DNA from: Betaproteobacteria bacterium RIFCSPLOWO2_12_FULL_68_20
GTDB taxonomy: Bacteria; Pseudomonadota; Gammaproteobacteria; Burkholderiales; SG8-39
NCBI GenBank assembly: GCA_001770655.1
Contig: MERQ01000086.1
Coordinates: forward strand, 18,948-82,947
Length of the DNA: 64,000 nucleotides
Reading direction: 5' to 3'
Part shown: positions 44,371 through 52,217 of the stretch, piece after piece
Position numbering within the stretch: position 1 is the stretch's first letter
Layout of the letters: every line of letters begins with the position of its first letter
Translations under genes and position numbers: made by a program
Notes under the pieces: model-generated
The model's input: only the letters and a program-made list of their open reading frames with translations
What the model was told of the DNA's origin: nothing
The model's database searches: none

Positions 44371-44553
44371 CTATTTCCGGTCGGGATCAGCCGCTCGAGG
44401 CACGGCTCGCGGCGCGTGGGCCCGCGCCCTGCGCAGCGCTTCAATCGAACCGCGGAGCGATTCCGCGAGGCGGACTTTCTCCGGCCAGGACAAGGCGGCG
44501 CGGCTCTTTTGCCATCGCGCCTGCTTCGCCAGCACGTCCGGAATTTCACTCAT
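44371..44553 (-). CDS. small protein paired with the nucleotidyltransferase gene
   Basis: A 60-residue protein (MSEIPDVLAKQARWQKSRAA then SWPEKVRLAESLRGSIEALR), helical and basic toward the end. Its ATG lies inside the last codons of the nucleotidyltransferase gene (eight-base overlap), which argues for translational coupling. Similar short proteins with SWPEK and a following helix accompany such nucleotidyltransferases in other genomes, as far as I recall. The Arg/Ala/Pro-rich tail could be non-native, so the true C-terminus may be damaged. Function unknown. Confidence 0.55.
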   Translation of the reverse strand: MSEIPDVLAKQARWQKSRAALSWPEKVRLAESLRGSIEALRRARAHAPRAVPRAADPDRK

Positions 44554-45055
44554 CCAGGAACTTCGCTTCGAATCTGCGCCAGGCATCGGCCAGGCCGTGT
44601 CGCGACGCCAGCGACGCGATCTGGTCCCGGGTCGCGCTCGATGATTCCAGCAGGGCCAGGATGCGAGCGTAGTCCTTCGCCCGGCCGGCGGTCAATGCGA
44701 TGACGGCCAGATGGTCCGCTCGCACCACCCGCAGCGCAGTTCCCTCGAAATCCGCGGTGTCCGCCTGCTCGAGCGCCTCGCGCGTGAGGGAACTGAAGAC
44801 CGGCACAAACTGCACCGGCCATGCTCCCACCTTCATCGCCTCGCCTTCGGCGGAAAATCCGCGCCGCGCACAGAACTCGTAGATTCCGGCCAGGACGTCG
44901 ATGCGCTCCGGCGTCGGCACCGCGACCAGGACGTCCGCGTCCAGCGTCGCCACCGCCTCGGTGTAGCGCATCTGGGCCATCGCGCCGAAGAGGGCGTAGT
45001 TCTCGATCACGCCGGCGGACCGCATGTCGTTGAGCAATTGCGCCAGCTCCCTCAT
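44546..45055 (-). CDS. nucleotidyltransferase-like protein (DUF6036/AbiEii-like)
   Basis: A 169-aa protein. YALFGAMAQMRYTEAVATLDADVLVAV is the minimal nucleotidyltransferase motif: the G(G/A)xA helix start, then the acidic pair in TLDADVLV. The rest (EFCARRGFSAEGEAMKVGAWPVQFVPVF) has the pattern of DUF6036-type stand-alone nucleotidyltransferases, some of which are toxin or antitoxin parts. It overlaps the small downstream gene. No HEPN partner is visible. Activity and target are unknown. Confidence 0.72.
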   Translation of the reverse strand: MRELAQLLNDMRSAGVIENYALFGAMAQMRYTEAVATLDADVLVAVPTPERIDVLAGIYEFCARRGFSAEGEAMKVGAWPVQFVPVFSSLTREALEQADTADFEGTALRVVRADHLAVIALTAGRAKDYARILALLESSSATRDQIASLASRHGLADAWRRFEAKFLDE

Positions 45056-45089
45056 GCGGCCAAGTTAGCACTTTCTGGGAGAATCGGGC

Positions 45090-46205
45090 ATGGCCCCGCC
45101 TGAGGCGATCCCTTTCGTCGACCTGAAGGCCCAGTACGCCGCCCTGCGCGAAAGCATCGACGCGCGCATCCGGCGCGTGCTCGACCACGGGCAGTACGTC
45201 ATGGGCCCGGAAGTGCGCGAGTTGGAGGAGCGGCTCGAGGCCTGGACCGGGGCCAAGCACTGCGTGACCGTCGCTTCGGGCACCGAGGCGCTGCTCATTT
45301 CGCTCATGGCGCTCGGCGTGAAGCCCGGCGACGAGGTGGTGACGACGCCCTTCACCTTCGTCGCCACGGCCGAGATGATCGTGCTCCTCGGCGCGAAGCC
45401 CGTGTTCGTGGACGTGGAAGCCGACACCGCCAACATCGACGCCTCGAAGATCGAGGCGGCGATCACCCCGCGCACGCGCGCGATCCTGCCGGTGTCGCTC
45501 TACGGCCAGCCCGCCGACATGGACGAGATCAACGCGATCGCGGCGAGGCACGGGCTGCCGGTCATCGAGGACGCGGCGCAGAGCTTCGGCGCGACCTACA
45601 AGGGCAGAAAGAGCTGCAACCTCTCCACGATCGGCTGCACCAGCTTCTATCCCTCCAAGCCGCTCGGCTGCTACGGCGACGGCGGGGCGATTCTCACGAG
45701 CGACGACGCGCTCGCGCAGGCCGCGCGCGAGATCCGCGTGCACGGCGATTCGGGCCGCTACCGGCACACGCGCATCGGGGTCGGCGGGCGCATGGACACG
45801 ATCCAGTGCGCGGTGGTGCTGGCGAAGCTGGAACGCTTCGAGTGGGAAGTGAAACGGCGAATTGAAATCGCGTGCCGGTATGACAAGCTGCTGTCGTCCC
45901 GCTTCCGGGTCCTGAAAGTGAGGCCGGACCGTACCAGCGTCCACGCGCAGTACACGGTGCGCGCAGTGAATCGCTCCGCGCTCGAGGCAACACTCAAAGC
46001 GAAGCGCATCCCGACTGCGATCCATTATCCGGAGCCGCTGCACCGGCAGCCCGCCTACGCCGCCATGTTCGCCGCTCGATCGTTTCCCGCGGCGGAGCTC
46101 CTCGCGAGCGAGGTGATCAGCCTGCCGATGCACGCCTACCTGGATGAAGCGGCTCAGTCGCGTGTCGTCGCAGCGATGCACGACGCGCTCGCGCCGGCCG
46201 CCTGA
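45090..46205 (+). CDS. DegT/DnrJ/EryC1 sugar aminotransferase (WbpE-like)
   Basis: A 371-aa PLP enzyme. IPFVDLKAQYAAL, ASGTEALLISLMALG, PFTFVATAEMIVLLGAKPVF, VIEDAAQSFGATYKG and the Schiff-base lysine in CTSFYPSKPLGCYGDGGA are all present. The YGQPADMDEI and SCNLSTIGCTSFYPSKPLG wording is that of WbpE/WlbC, which aminates the 3-keto group of UDP-GlcNAc-uronic acid. No wbpA, wbpB or wbpD homologue is in the window, so the actual keto-sugar substrate is open. Its 3' half recurs as a fragment at 51563. Confidence 0.92.
   Translation: MAPPEAIPFVDLKAQYAALRESIDARIRRVLDHGQYVMGPEVRELEERLEAWTGAKHCVTVASGTEALLISLMALGVKPGDEVVTTPFTFVATAEMIVLLGAKPVFVDVEADTANIDASKIEAAITPRTRAILPVSLYGQPADMDEINAIAARHGLPVIEDAAQSFGATYKGRKSCNLSTIGCTSFYPSKPLGCYGDGGAILTSDDALAQAAREIRVHGDSGRYRHTRIGVGGRMDTIQCAVVLAKLERFEWEVKRRIEIACRYDKLLSSRFRVLKVRPDRTSVHAQYTVRAVNRSALEATLKAKRIPTAIHYPEPLHRQPAYAAMFAARSFPAAELLASEVISLPMHAYLDEAAQSRVVAAMHDALAPAA
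45628..46205 (+). repeat. direct repeat copy 1 (3' half of the aminotransferase gene)
   Basis: From CGATCGGCTGCACCAGC to the end of the gene this DNA recurs at 51563-52134 in the same orientation. Similarity is nearly complete at the protein level over the first 75 residues and drifts afterwards. This copy belongs to the intact gene. Confidence 0.88.
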
Positions 46206-46241
46206 TGGAGAGGCCGGCGCGGTCGGCCCCGGCGCGGCGCT

Positions 46242-46297
46242 TATAATTTCGCACGATGCACTCGAAGGCCTATTTCCAGGAAGTCGTGAAGGTCTGA
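46242..46297 (+). promoter_or_regulatory. TATAAT element and 13-codon mini-ORF before rfbF
   Basis: A perfect TATAAT (46242-46247) lies in the GC-rich gap. Nine bases on, ATG 46256 opens a 13-residue frame (MHSKAYFQEVVKV) that stops at 46297, 15 bases before the rfbF start. The peptide resembles the N-terminus of sugar-phosphate isomerases (GmhA type) but is too short to prove this. It may be a promoter with a leader ORF, or a gene remnant. Confidence 0.45.
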
Positions 46298-46312
46298 CGC
46301 GGGTCCCGACGC

Positions 46313-47080
46313 ATGAAAGTGGCGATTCTGGCAGGCGGCTTCGGCACCCGGCTCGCGGAGGAGACGGAAGCGCGTCCCAAGCCGATGGTCGAGATCGGCG
46401 GCAAGCCGATCCTGTGGCACATCCTGCAGCACTACGCGCGCCACGGCTTCAAGGAGTTCTACGTCGCGCTCGGCTACAAGGGCGACGCGATCAAGCGTTT
46501 CTTCCTCGAGCACCACACCTTGAGCGGCGACATCAGCGTCGATCTCTCGAGCGGCCGGGCGACGGTCGTTTCGCCCGCCGTCGCGGACTGGAAAGTGCAC
46601 CTCGTGGAGACGGGCGAGAGCACGCTGACCGGCGGGCGCATCAAGCGGCTCGAAAGGCAGCTCGGCGCGGCGCCGTTCATGCTCTCGTACGGCGACGGGG
46701 TGTCGAACGTGCCGCTCGACAAGCTGCTCGAGTTTCACCGCAGGCAAGGCACGCTCGCGACGGTGACCGCGGTGCGCCCGCAGGCGCGCTTCGGCGGCAT
46801 CGAGTTCGACGGCGACCGGGTCGCCGGCTTCAGCGAGAAGGCGCAGATCCACGAGGGCTGGGTCAACGGCGGCTTCATGGTGCTCGAGCCGGGCGTGTTC
46901 AGGTACCTGAAGGGCGACGACGCGGTGCTCGAGGTGGACCTGCTCGAGCGCCTGGCCGAGGAGAAGCAGCTCTCGGCGTACCGGCACGAGGGCTTCTGGC
47001 AGTGCATGGACACGCTGCGCGACAAGCGCTACCTCGAGGAGCTGTGGCGCAAGGGCGATCCGCCCTGGAAGACGTGGTGA
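46313..47080 (+). CDS. rfbF: glucose-1-phosphate cytidylyltransferase
   Basis: Makes CDP-glucose, the entry to CDP-sugar synthesis. The 255-aa protein starts [31 protein letters not shown] and has the RfbF-specific [25 protein letters not shown] and [14 protein letters not shown]. Length is typical. It is the first gene of the six-gene module and is followed one base later by rfbG. Confidence 0.96.
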   Translation: MKVAILAGGFGTRLAEETEARPKPMVEIGGKPILWHILQHYARHGFKEFYVALGYKGDAIKRFFLEHHTLSGDISVDLSSGRATVVSPAVADWKVHLVETGESTLTGGRIKRLERQLGAAPFMLSYGDGVSNVPLDKLLEFHRRQGTLATVTAVRPQARFGGIEFDGDRVAGFSEKAQIHEGWVNGGFMVLEPGVFRYLKGDDAVLEVDLLERLAEEKQLSAYRHEGFWQCMDTLRDKRYLEELWRKGDPPWKTW

Positions 47081-47081
47081 C

Positions 47082-48077
47082 ATGAGCTCGCCCGGGAGCG
47101 CGGAATTCTGGCGCGACCGCCCGGTGCTGGTCACCGGCGCGACGGGGCTGCTCGGCGGCTGGATCGTGAAGGCGCTCCTCGAGCTGCGGGCGGACCTGGT
47201 GTGCCTGGTGCGCGACTGGGTGCCGCAGAGCGAGCTGGTGCGCCGCGGCCTGCTCGAGAAAGCGAAGGTCGCGCGCGGCGACGTGCGCGACCAGGCTGTG
47301 CTCGAGCGAGTGCTGAACGAGTACGAGATCGATACGGTCCTGCACCTCGCGGCGCAGACGATCGTCGGCACCGCCAACCGCAACGCGGTGTCCACTTTCG
47401 AGACCAACGTCGGCGGGACCTGGGCGCTGATGGAGGCTGCGCGGCGCTGTCCGACGGCGAAGCAGATCATCCTTGCCTCCTCGGACAAGGCCTACGGCGA
47501 CCAGACCCGGCTGCCGTACACGGAAGACATGCCGCTTCAGGGCAGGAACATGTACGACGCGAGCAAATCGTGCGCGGACCTGGTGGCGCAGTCCTACGCG
47601 CACGTGCACGCAGTGCCGGTTGCGATCACGCGCTGCGGCAACTTCTACGGCGGCGGCGATCTCAATTGGAACCGCATCGTCCCCGGAACCATCCGCTCGG
47701 TGATCCGCGGCCAGCGGCCGGTGATCCGCTCCGACGGCACGTTCGTGCGCGACTATATCTACGCCGAGGACGCGGTGGGAGCGTATCTCTTCCTCGCCGA
47801 GCACCTGGCGGCGAATCCCGCGCTGCGCGGCGAGGCGTTCAATTTCTCGAACGAGAGCCAGATCGGCGTCCGCGACCTGGTGGGGAGGATCCTGCGCATG
47901 ATGGGCTCGAAGCTCGAGCCCGACGTGCGCAACGAGGCGACGAACGAAATTCGGCACCAGTACCTGAGCGCCGGGAAGGCGCGGCGCGTGCTCGGCTGGA
48001 AGCCGAGGTTCGATCTCGATTCCGGGCTGGAGCGCACCATCGCCTGGTACCGCGAGTTCCTCGCGGAGAGGGGCTGA
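47082..48077 (+). CDS. rfbG: CDP-glucose 4,6-dehydratase
   Basis: Converts CDP-glucose to CDP-4-keto-6-deoxyglucose. The 331-aa SDR protein has [52 protein letters not shown] (the SDK replaces STDE as in CDP-specific enzymes) and [15 protein letters not shown]. No rfbH (3-dehydratase) follows, so the product is not directed to the usual 3,6-dideoxyhexoses; a C-methyltransferase is there instead. Confidence 0.95.
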   Translation: MSSPGSAEFWRDRPVLVTGATGLLGGWIVKALLELRADLVCLVRDWVPQSELVRRGLLEKAKVARGDVRDQAVLERVLNEYEIDTVLHLAAQTIVGTANRNAVSTFETNVGGTWALMEAARRCPTAKQIILASSDKAYGDQTRLPYTEDMPLQGRNMYDASKSCADLVAQSYAHVHAVPVAITRCGNFYGGGDLNWNRIVPGTIRSVIRGQRPVIRSDGTFVRDYIYAEDAVGAYLFLAEHLAANPALRGEAFNFSNESQIGVRDLVGRILRMMGSKLEPDVRNEATNEIRHQYLSAGKARRVLGWKPRFDLDSGLERTIAWYREFLAERG

Positions 48078-48085
48078 AGAGCGGC

Positions 48086-49297
48086 ATGGCGTGCATCTCG
48101 TGCGGCGGGTCACGCCTTGCGCCGGTGCTCTCGCTCGGCAAGACGCCGCTCGCCAACGCGCTTCTGACCGCGGAGCAGCTCGCCCGGCCCGAGCCGCGCT
48201 TCGCGCTCGAGCTGGTGTTCTGCCCGGACTGCTCGCTCGTTCAGATCACCGAGCGCGTGCCCCCGGAGCAGCTGTTCGGCGAGTACGCGTATTTTTCCTC
48301 GTTCTCCGACACCACCGTCGCCGCCGCGAAGGCGCTCGCGGAACGCCTGGCGCGCGAGCGCGCCCTGGGGCCGGGGTCGCTCGCGATGGAGCTCGCGAGC
48401 AACGACGGGTACCTGCTCCGGCACTACCGCGACGCGGGCGTGCCGGTGCTCGGGATCGAGCCGGCGGCGAACATCGCCAGGGTCGCGAACGAGCGCGGCA
48501 TCCGCACGCGCTGCGAGTTCTTCGGGCGCGAGCTGGCGGAAACACTGGCGCGCGAGGGCTGCCGCGCGGACGTGCTGCACGCGAACAACGTGCTCGCGCA
48601 CGTGCCGGACCTGAACGGTTTCGTCTCGGGCATCGAGCGCGCGCTCAAGCCTTCCGGCGTCGCGGTGATCGAGGTGCCGTACGTGCGCGACCTGATCGAG
48701 AAGTGCGAGTTCGACACCATCTACCACGAGCACCTGTGCTACTTCTCGGTGAGCGCGCTCGATGCGCTCTTCGCGCGCCACGGGCTGGGGCTCGCCGGCA
48801 TCGAGCGCATTCCGGCGCACGGGGGATCGCTGCGGCTCTTTGCCGCGCCCGGCGCGCCGCGCGGCGCGGCGACGAAGGTGCTGCTGGACGAGGAGCGCTC
48901 GCTGGGGATGCTGGAGCTTGCCTACTACGCGGGCTTCGGGCAGCGGGTGGAAAAGCTGCGCCGCGACCTGGTCGCGCTCCTCGCGCGCCTGCGGGGCGAG
49001 GGCAAGCGCATCGCCGCGTACGGCGCATCGGCCAAGGGAAGCACGCTGCTCAACTATTTCGGCATCGACGCGCGCCATCTCGAATACGTGGTCGATCGCA
49101 GCACCGAGAAGCAGGGGCGCTACACGCCGGGCACGCACCTGCCGATCCTGCCGCCCGAGCGGCTGCGCGAGGACCGGCCCGACTACCTGCTGCTGCTGGC
49201 GTGGAACTTCCTCGACGAGATCGCGGCGCAGCAGGCCGAGTATCGCGGGCGCGGAGGGCGCTTCATCGTCCCGGTGCCCGAAGTCCGCGTGATCTGA
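48086..49297 (+). CDS. sugar C-methyltransferase (TylC3/NovU-type)
   Basis: A 403-aa protein with the three-part build of ketosugar C-methyltransferases: an N-terminal zinc-binding domain (CISCGG at 3-8 and FCPDCSLVQI about 48-57), a SAM-binding core (SLAMELASNDGYLLRHY, about 100-116; HANNVLAHVPDLNGF) and the C-methyltransferase C-terminal domain (YGASAKGSTLLNYFGI, about 310-325). The HIYHEHLCYFS-like IYHEHLCYFSVSAL contains the His/Tyr catalytic residues. It would put a methyl group next to the 4-keto of the RfbG product. Confidence 0.9.
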   Translation: MACISCGGSRLAPVLSLGKTPLANALLTAEQLARPEPRFALELVFCPDCSLVQITERVPPEQLFGEYAYFSSFSDTTVAAAKALAERLARERALGPGSLAMELASNDGYLLRHYRDAGVPVLGIEPAANIARVANERGIRTRCEFFGRELAETLAREGCRADVLHANNVLAHVPDLNGFVSGIERALKPSGVAVIEVPYVRDLIEKCEFDTIYHEHLCYFSVSALDALFARHGLGLAGIERIPAHGGSLRLFAAPGAPRGAATKVLLDEERSLGMLELAYYAGFGQRVEKLRRDLVALLARLRGEGKRIAAYGASAKGSTLLNYFGIDARHLEYVVDRSTEKQGRYTPGTHLPILPPERLREDRPDYLLLLAWNFLDEIAAQQAEYRGRGGRFIVPVPEVRVI

Positions 49298-49301
49298 CGG
49301 C

Positions 49302-49832
49302 ATGCGGTTCCTCGAGACGGGCCTCGCCGGCGCCTGGCTGATCGAGCCGGAGCCGGCCGAAGACGAGCGGGGCCTGTTCGCGCGCACGTACTGCGAGCGC
49401 GAGCTCGCCGGGCGCGGCATCCGCGCCAGGTTCGTCCAGTGCAGCACCTCGTTCAACCGCCGGGCGAATACGCTGCGCGGCATGCATTACCAGGCCGAGC
49501 CGGCCGCCGAGGAGAAGATCGTGCGCTGCACGCGCGGCGCGATCCACGACGTCATCGCCGATCTGCGCGCCGGCTCCCCGACCCGGCTCAAGTGGTTCGC
49601 CGCCGAGCTGACCGCCGACAATCGCCGGGCGCTCTACGTTCCGAGAGGCTTCGCGCACGGCTTCAAGACGCTCGCCGACGCGAGCGAGATCTTCTACCAG
49701 ATATCCGAGTTCTACGATCCGGCGCTCGCGCGCGGGGTGCGGTGGAACGACCCCGCGCTGGGAATCCGCTGGCCGGGCGGCGAGCCGATCCTGTCCGAGC
49801 GGGACCGCGGCTACCCCGACATCGCTGCATGA
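49302..49832 (+). CDS. RmlC-like sugar-nucleotide epimerase
   Basis: A 176-aa cupin of the dTDP-4-dehydrorhamnose 3,5-epimerase family but divergent from RmlC at 38301. It has EDERGLFARTYCERELA, the catalytic His in TLRGMHYQAEP, KIVRCTRGAIHDVIADLR and the Tyr in IFYQISEFYDP. In this module it probably epimerises the CDP-4-keto-sugar at C5 (or C3). Five bases separate it from the methyltransferase; it overlaps the reductase by four. Confidence 0.88.
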   Translation: MRFLETGLAGAWLIEPEPAEDERGLFARTYCERELAGRGIRARFVQCSTSFNRRANTLRGMHYQAEPAAEEKIVRCTRGAIHDVIADLRAGSPTRLKWFAAELTADNRRALYVPRGFAHGFKTLADASEIFYQISEFYDPALARGVRWNDPALGIRWPGGEPILSERDRGYPDIAA

Positions 49833-50731
49833 GCGCCGCCGCGAAAAAGGTGCTCGTCACCGGCGCGCGCGGCTTCATCGGGCGGCGCTGCCTGCCGCTC
49901 CTTGCCGCGCGCGGCTACGAGGTTCACGCGGTGTCGTCCGCCGAGTGCCGCGACGCCGGGGCGACCTGGCATCGCTGCGACCTGCTCGACGACAGCGAAG
50001 CGGCCGCGCTCTTGCAGCGCCTGCGGCCCACGCACCTGCTGCACCTTGCGTGGATCGCGACGCCCGGCGAGTTCCGGGCGAGCCCTGCCAACCTGGACTG
50101 GCTTGCCGCCGGCGTGCGCCTCGCGGGCCGGTTCTTCCGCGAGGCGGGCGTGCGCGCCGTGGGAATGGGCTCGTGCGCGGAATACGGGGTGTCCGCCACG
50201 CCGTGCCGCGAGGACTCGACGCCGCTCGAGCCCGGCACGCTCTACGGGGAAGCCAAGGCCGCCATGTACTACGCCCTGCGCGCGGCCGCGCGCGGGCGCG
50301 GGACCTGGGCGTGGGCGCGCCTGTTTTTCCCCTACGGGCCCGGCGAGCCGCCGGGGCGGTTCATCCCGGGCGTGATCGCGGGCCTTCTGCGGCGCGAGCC
50401 GGTCGCATGCACGCACGGTCGCCAGGTGCGCGATTTTGTCTACGTGGACGATGCGGCGGAAGCCTGCGCGGCGCTGCTCGACAGCGGCGCAAGCGGCGCC
50501 TACAACGTCGGGTCCGGGGAAGGCATCACGCTGAGGCGGGCGGCCGATCTCATCGTGGCGCAACTGGGCCACGGCGAGCTCCTTCGGTTCGGCGAGCGCG
50601 CCGCGCCGGCCGATGACCTCGAGTACGTGGTGGCCGACCCGGTCAAGTCGCGTCGCGACCTCGGCTGGGCCGCGCGCGTCGGGCTCGAGGAAGGGATCCG
50701 TCGCTCGATCGCGGCACACGCGGGAAACTGA
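49829..50731 (+). CDS. NAD(P)-dependent sugar epimerase/reductase
   Basis: A 300-aa extended SDR: VLVTGARGFIGRRCLPLL, HLLHLAWIATPGEF, GMGSCAEYGVS, LYGEAKAAMYYALRAAA (YxxxK) and RQVRDFVYVDDAAEACAALL. The AWIATPGE wording resembles reductases of CDP- and GDP-4-ketosugars (for example CDP-abequose or tyvelose synthases). In context it likely reduces the C4 ketone, finishing the CDP-sugar. The start overlaps the epimerase stop. Confidence 0.85.
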   Translation: MSAAAKKVLVTGARGFIGRRCLPLLAARGYEVHAVSSAECRDAGATWHRCDLLDDSEAAALLQRLRPTHLLHLAWIATPGEFRASPANLDWLAAGVRLAGRFFREAGVRAVGMGSCAEYGVSATPCREDSTPLEPGTLYGEAKAAMYYALRAAARGRGTWAWARLFFPYGPGEPPGRFIPGVIAGLLRREPVACTHGRQVRDFVYVDDAAEACAALLDSGASGAYNVGSGEGITLRRAADLIVAQLGHGELLRFGERAAPADDLEYVVADPVKSRRDLGWAARVGLEEGIRRSIAAHAGN

Positions 50732-50733
50732 CC

Positions 50734-51504
50734 ATGCGCATCACCATCGACACCGACAGGAAGACGGTCTCCGTAGGAGAGGGCGCCGGGGCGCAATCGC
50801 ATCCGCTCTACGCGAAGCGCGCTTTCGAGCTCGTTTCGGACCTGTGGCTCAGGCTGTCCTGGGTGCAGAAGTACTCCTACACCTTCACCTGGATGGGCCG
50901 GCCGATCATCCAGCACCCGGAAGACCTGGTGCGGCTTCAGGAGGTGATCTACTTCCTGAAGCCCGACGTCATCATCGAGACCGGCATCGCGCACGGCGGC
51001 TCGCTCGTCCTTTCCGCCTCGCTGATGAAGGCGATGGGCCGCGGGCGCGTGGTCGTGGGCGTGGACATCGAGATCCGGCCGCACAACCGTGGCGCGATCG
51101 AGGCGCACGAGCTCTTTCCCATGATCCGCCTGATCGAAGGCGACTCGACCGCGCCCGAGGTCGTCGCGCGGGCGGCGAGTCACGTGCGCCCGGGGGACAA
51201 GGTGCTGGTGATCCTGGACTCCAATCACAGCCTCGAGCATGTGAGGAAGGAGCTCGAGGCCTACCACCGGCTCGTCACCCCCGGCTCGTACATCGTCGCG
51301 ACCGACGGCATCATGCGCGACCTGTGGGACGCGCCGCGCGGCGAGGCGGGCTGGAAGACCGACAACCCGGCGCAGGCGGCGCGCGAGTTCGTCGCCGCGC
51401 ACCCCGATTTCGCGATCGAGCAGCCGGCCTGGCGGTTCAACGAGAGCGCGCTCGACAAGGTCATCACCGGCTGGCCCGACGCCTGGATCAGGCGCCGCGG
51501 CTAG
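50734..51504 (+). CDS. CmcI/RhlI-type cephalosporin hydroxylase family methyltransferase
   Basis: A 256-aa SAM-dependent methyltransferase of the family annotated cephalosporin hydroxylase (CmcI), which includes rhamnosyl O-methyltransferases. PDVIIETGIAHGGSLVLSAS is motif I, GVDIEIRPHN binds SAM, LIEGDSTAPEV and VLVILDSNHSLEHVRKELEAY carry the metal-binding acidic residues, and YIVATDGIMRDL follows. It probably O-methylates a sugar of the polysaccharide. Two bases separate it from the reductase; it closes the module. Confidence 0.86.
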   Translation: MRITIDTDRKTVSVGEGAGAQSHPLYAKRAFELVSDLWLRLSWVQKYSYTFTWMGRPIIQHPEDLVRLQEVIYFLKPDVIIETGIAHGGSLVLSASLMKAMGRGRVVVGVDIEIRPHNRGAIEAHELFPMIRLIEGDSTAPEVVARAASHVRPGDKVLVILDSNHSLEHVRKELEAYHRLVTPGSYIVATDGIMRDLWDAPRGEAGWKTDNPAQAAREFVAAHPDFAIEQPAWRFNESALDKVITGWPDAWIRRRG

Positions 51505-51562
51505 GCGATCGCTACCGCGCATCGTTCAACACGCTACGGGACATCGCCCTCGTGGACTTCGT

Positions 51563-52131
51563 CGATCGGCTGCACCAGCTTCTACCCGTCCAAGCCGCTT
51601 GGCTGCTACGGCGACGGCGGGGCGATCTTCACGAGCGACGATGCGCTCGCGCAGGCCGCGCGCGAGATCCGCGTGCACGGCGAGGCCGGCCGCTACCGGC
51701 ACACACGCATCGGCGTGGGCGGTCGCATGGACACGATCCAGTGCGCGGTGGTGCTCGCCAAGCTCGAGCGCTTCGACTGGGAGGTCGAGCGGCGCATCGC
51801 TATCGGGCGCCGGTACGACGCCTTGCTCGCTTCGTCGGTGCGGCTGCTCAAGGTCCGGCCCGATCGCACCAGCGTCTACGCGCAGTACACGGTGCGGGCG
51901 CGGGATCGCGCCGCGCTCCAGGCCGGTCTCGAGACAGGCGGCATCCCGACCGCGATTCACTACCCGCTCGCGCTGCATCAGCAGCCCGCCTACGCGGCGC
52001 TCGCTCCCGGTGCGAGCCTGCCTCGCGCCGAGCAGCTCGCGCGCGAAGTGATCAGCCTGCCGATGCACGCGTACCTGCGGGAGGCCGACCAGGAGCAGAT
52101 CGCCGGCGCGGTCGCGGCGGCGATGAGATAA
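51563..52131 (+). pseudogene. 5'-truncated second copy of the WbpE-like aminotransferase
   Basis: In one frame this encodes the C-terminal 190 residues of the aminotransferase at 45090, from SIGCTSFYPSKPLGCYGDGG (with the PLP lysine) through YAQYTVRARDRAALQ to the end. The N-terminal half, including the PLP-phosphate and Asp motifs, is missing, and the 58 bases upstream are unrelated. An internal ATG at 51673 would give 152 residues with no lysine, so the product should be inactive. Confidence 0.88.
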
Positions 52132-52134
52132 TCG
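51563..52134 (+). repeat. direct repeat copy 2 (aminotransferase fragment)
   Basis: Same orientation as copy 1 at 45628-46205. The two copies lie 5.9 kb apart and enclose rfbF, rfbG and four further genes. The junction on the left is abrupt, at CGATCGGCTGCACC. Confidence 0.88.
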
Positions 52135-52217
52135 CGCGATGCTCCTCGAGGCCGCCGCGCGACCCGACGCGAGCGCCACGCCGTAGCGCCGCAACTTCGC
52201 CGGCGCCTGGTCAAACG

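Noticed and set aside
51505-51562. Possible 5' part of the truncated aminotransferase just upstream of the repeat
   Set aside because: The 58 bases show no similarity to the intact gene in any frame, so they are treated as junction DNA.
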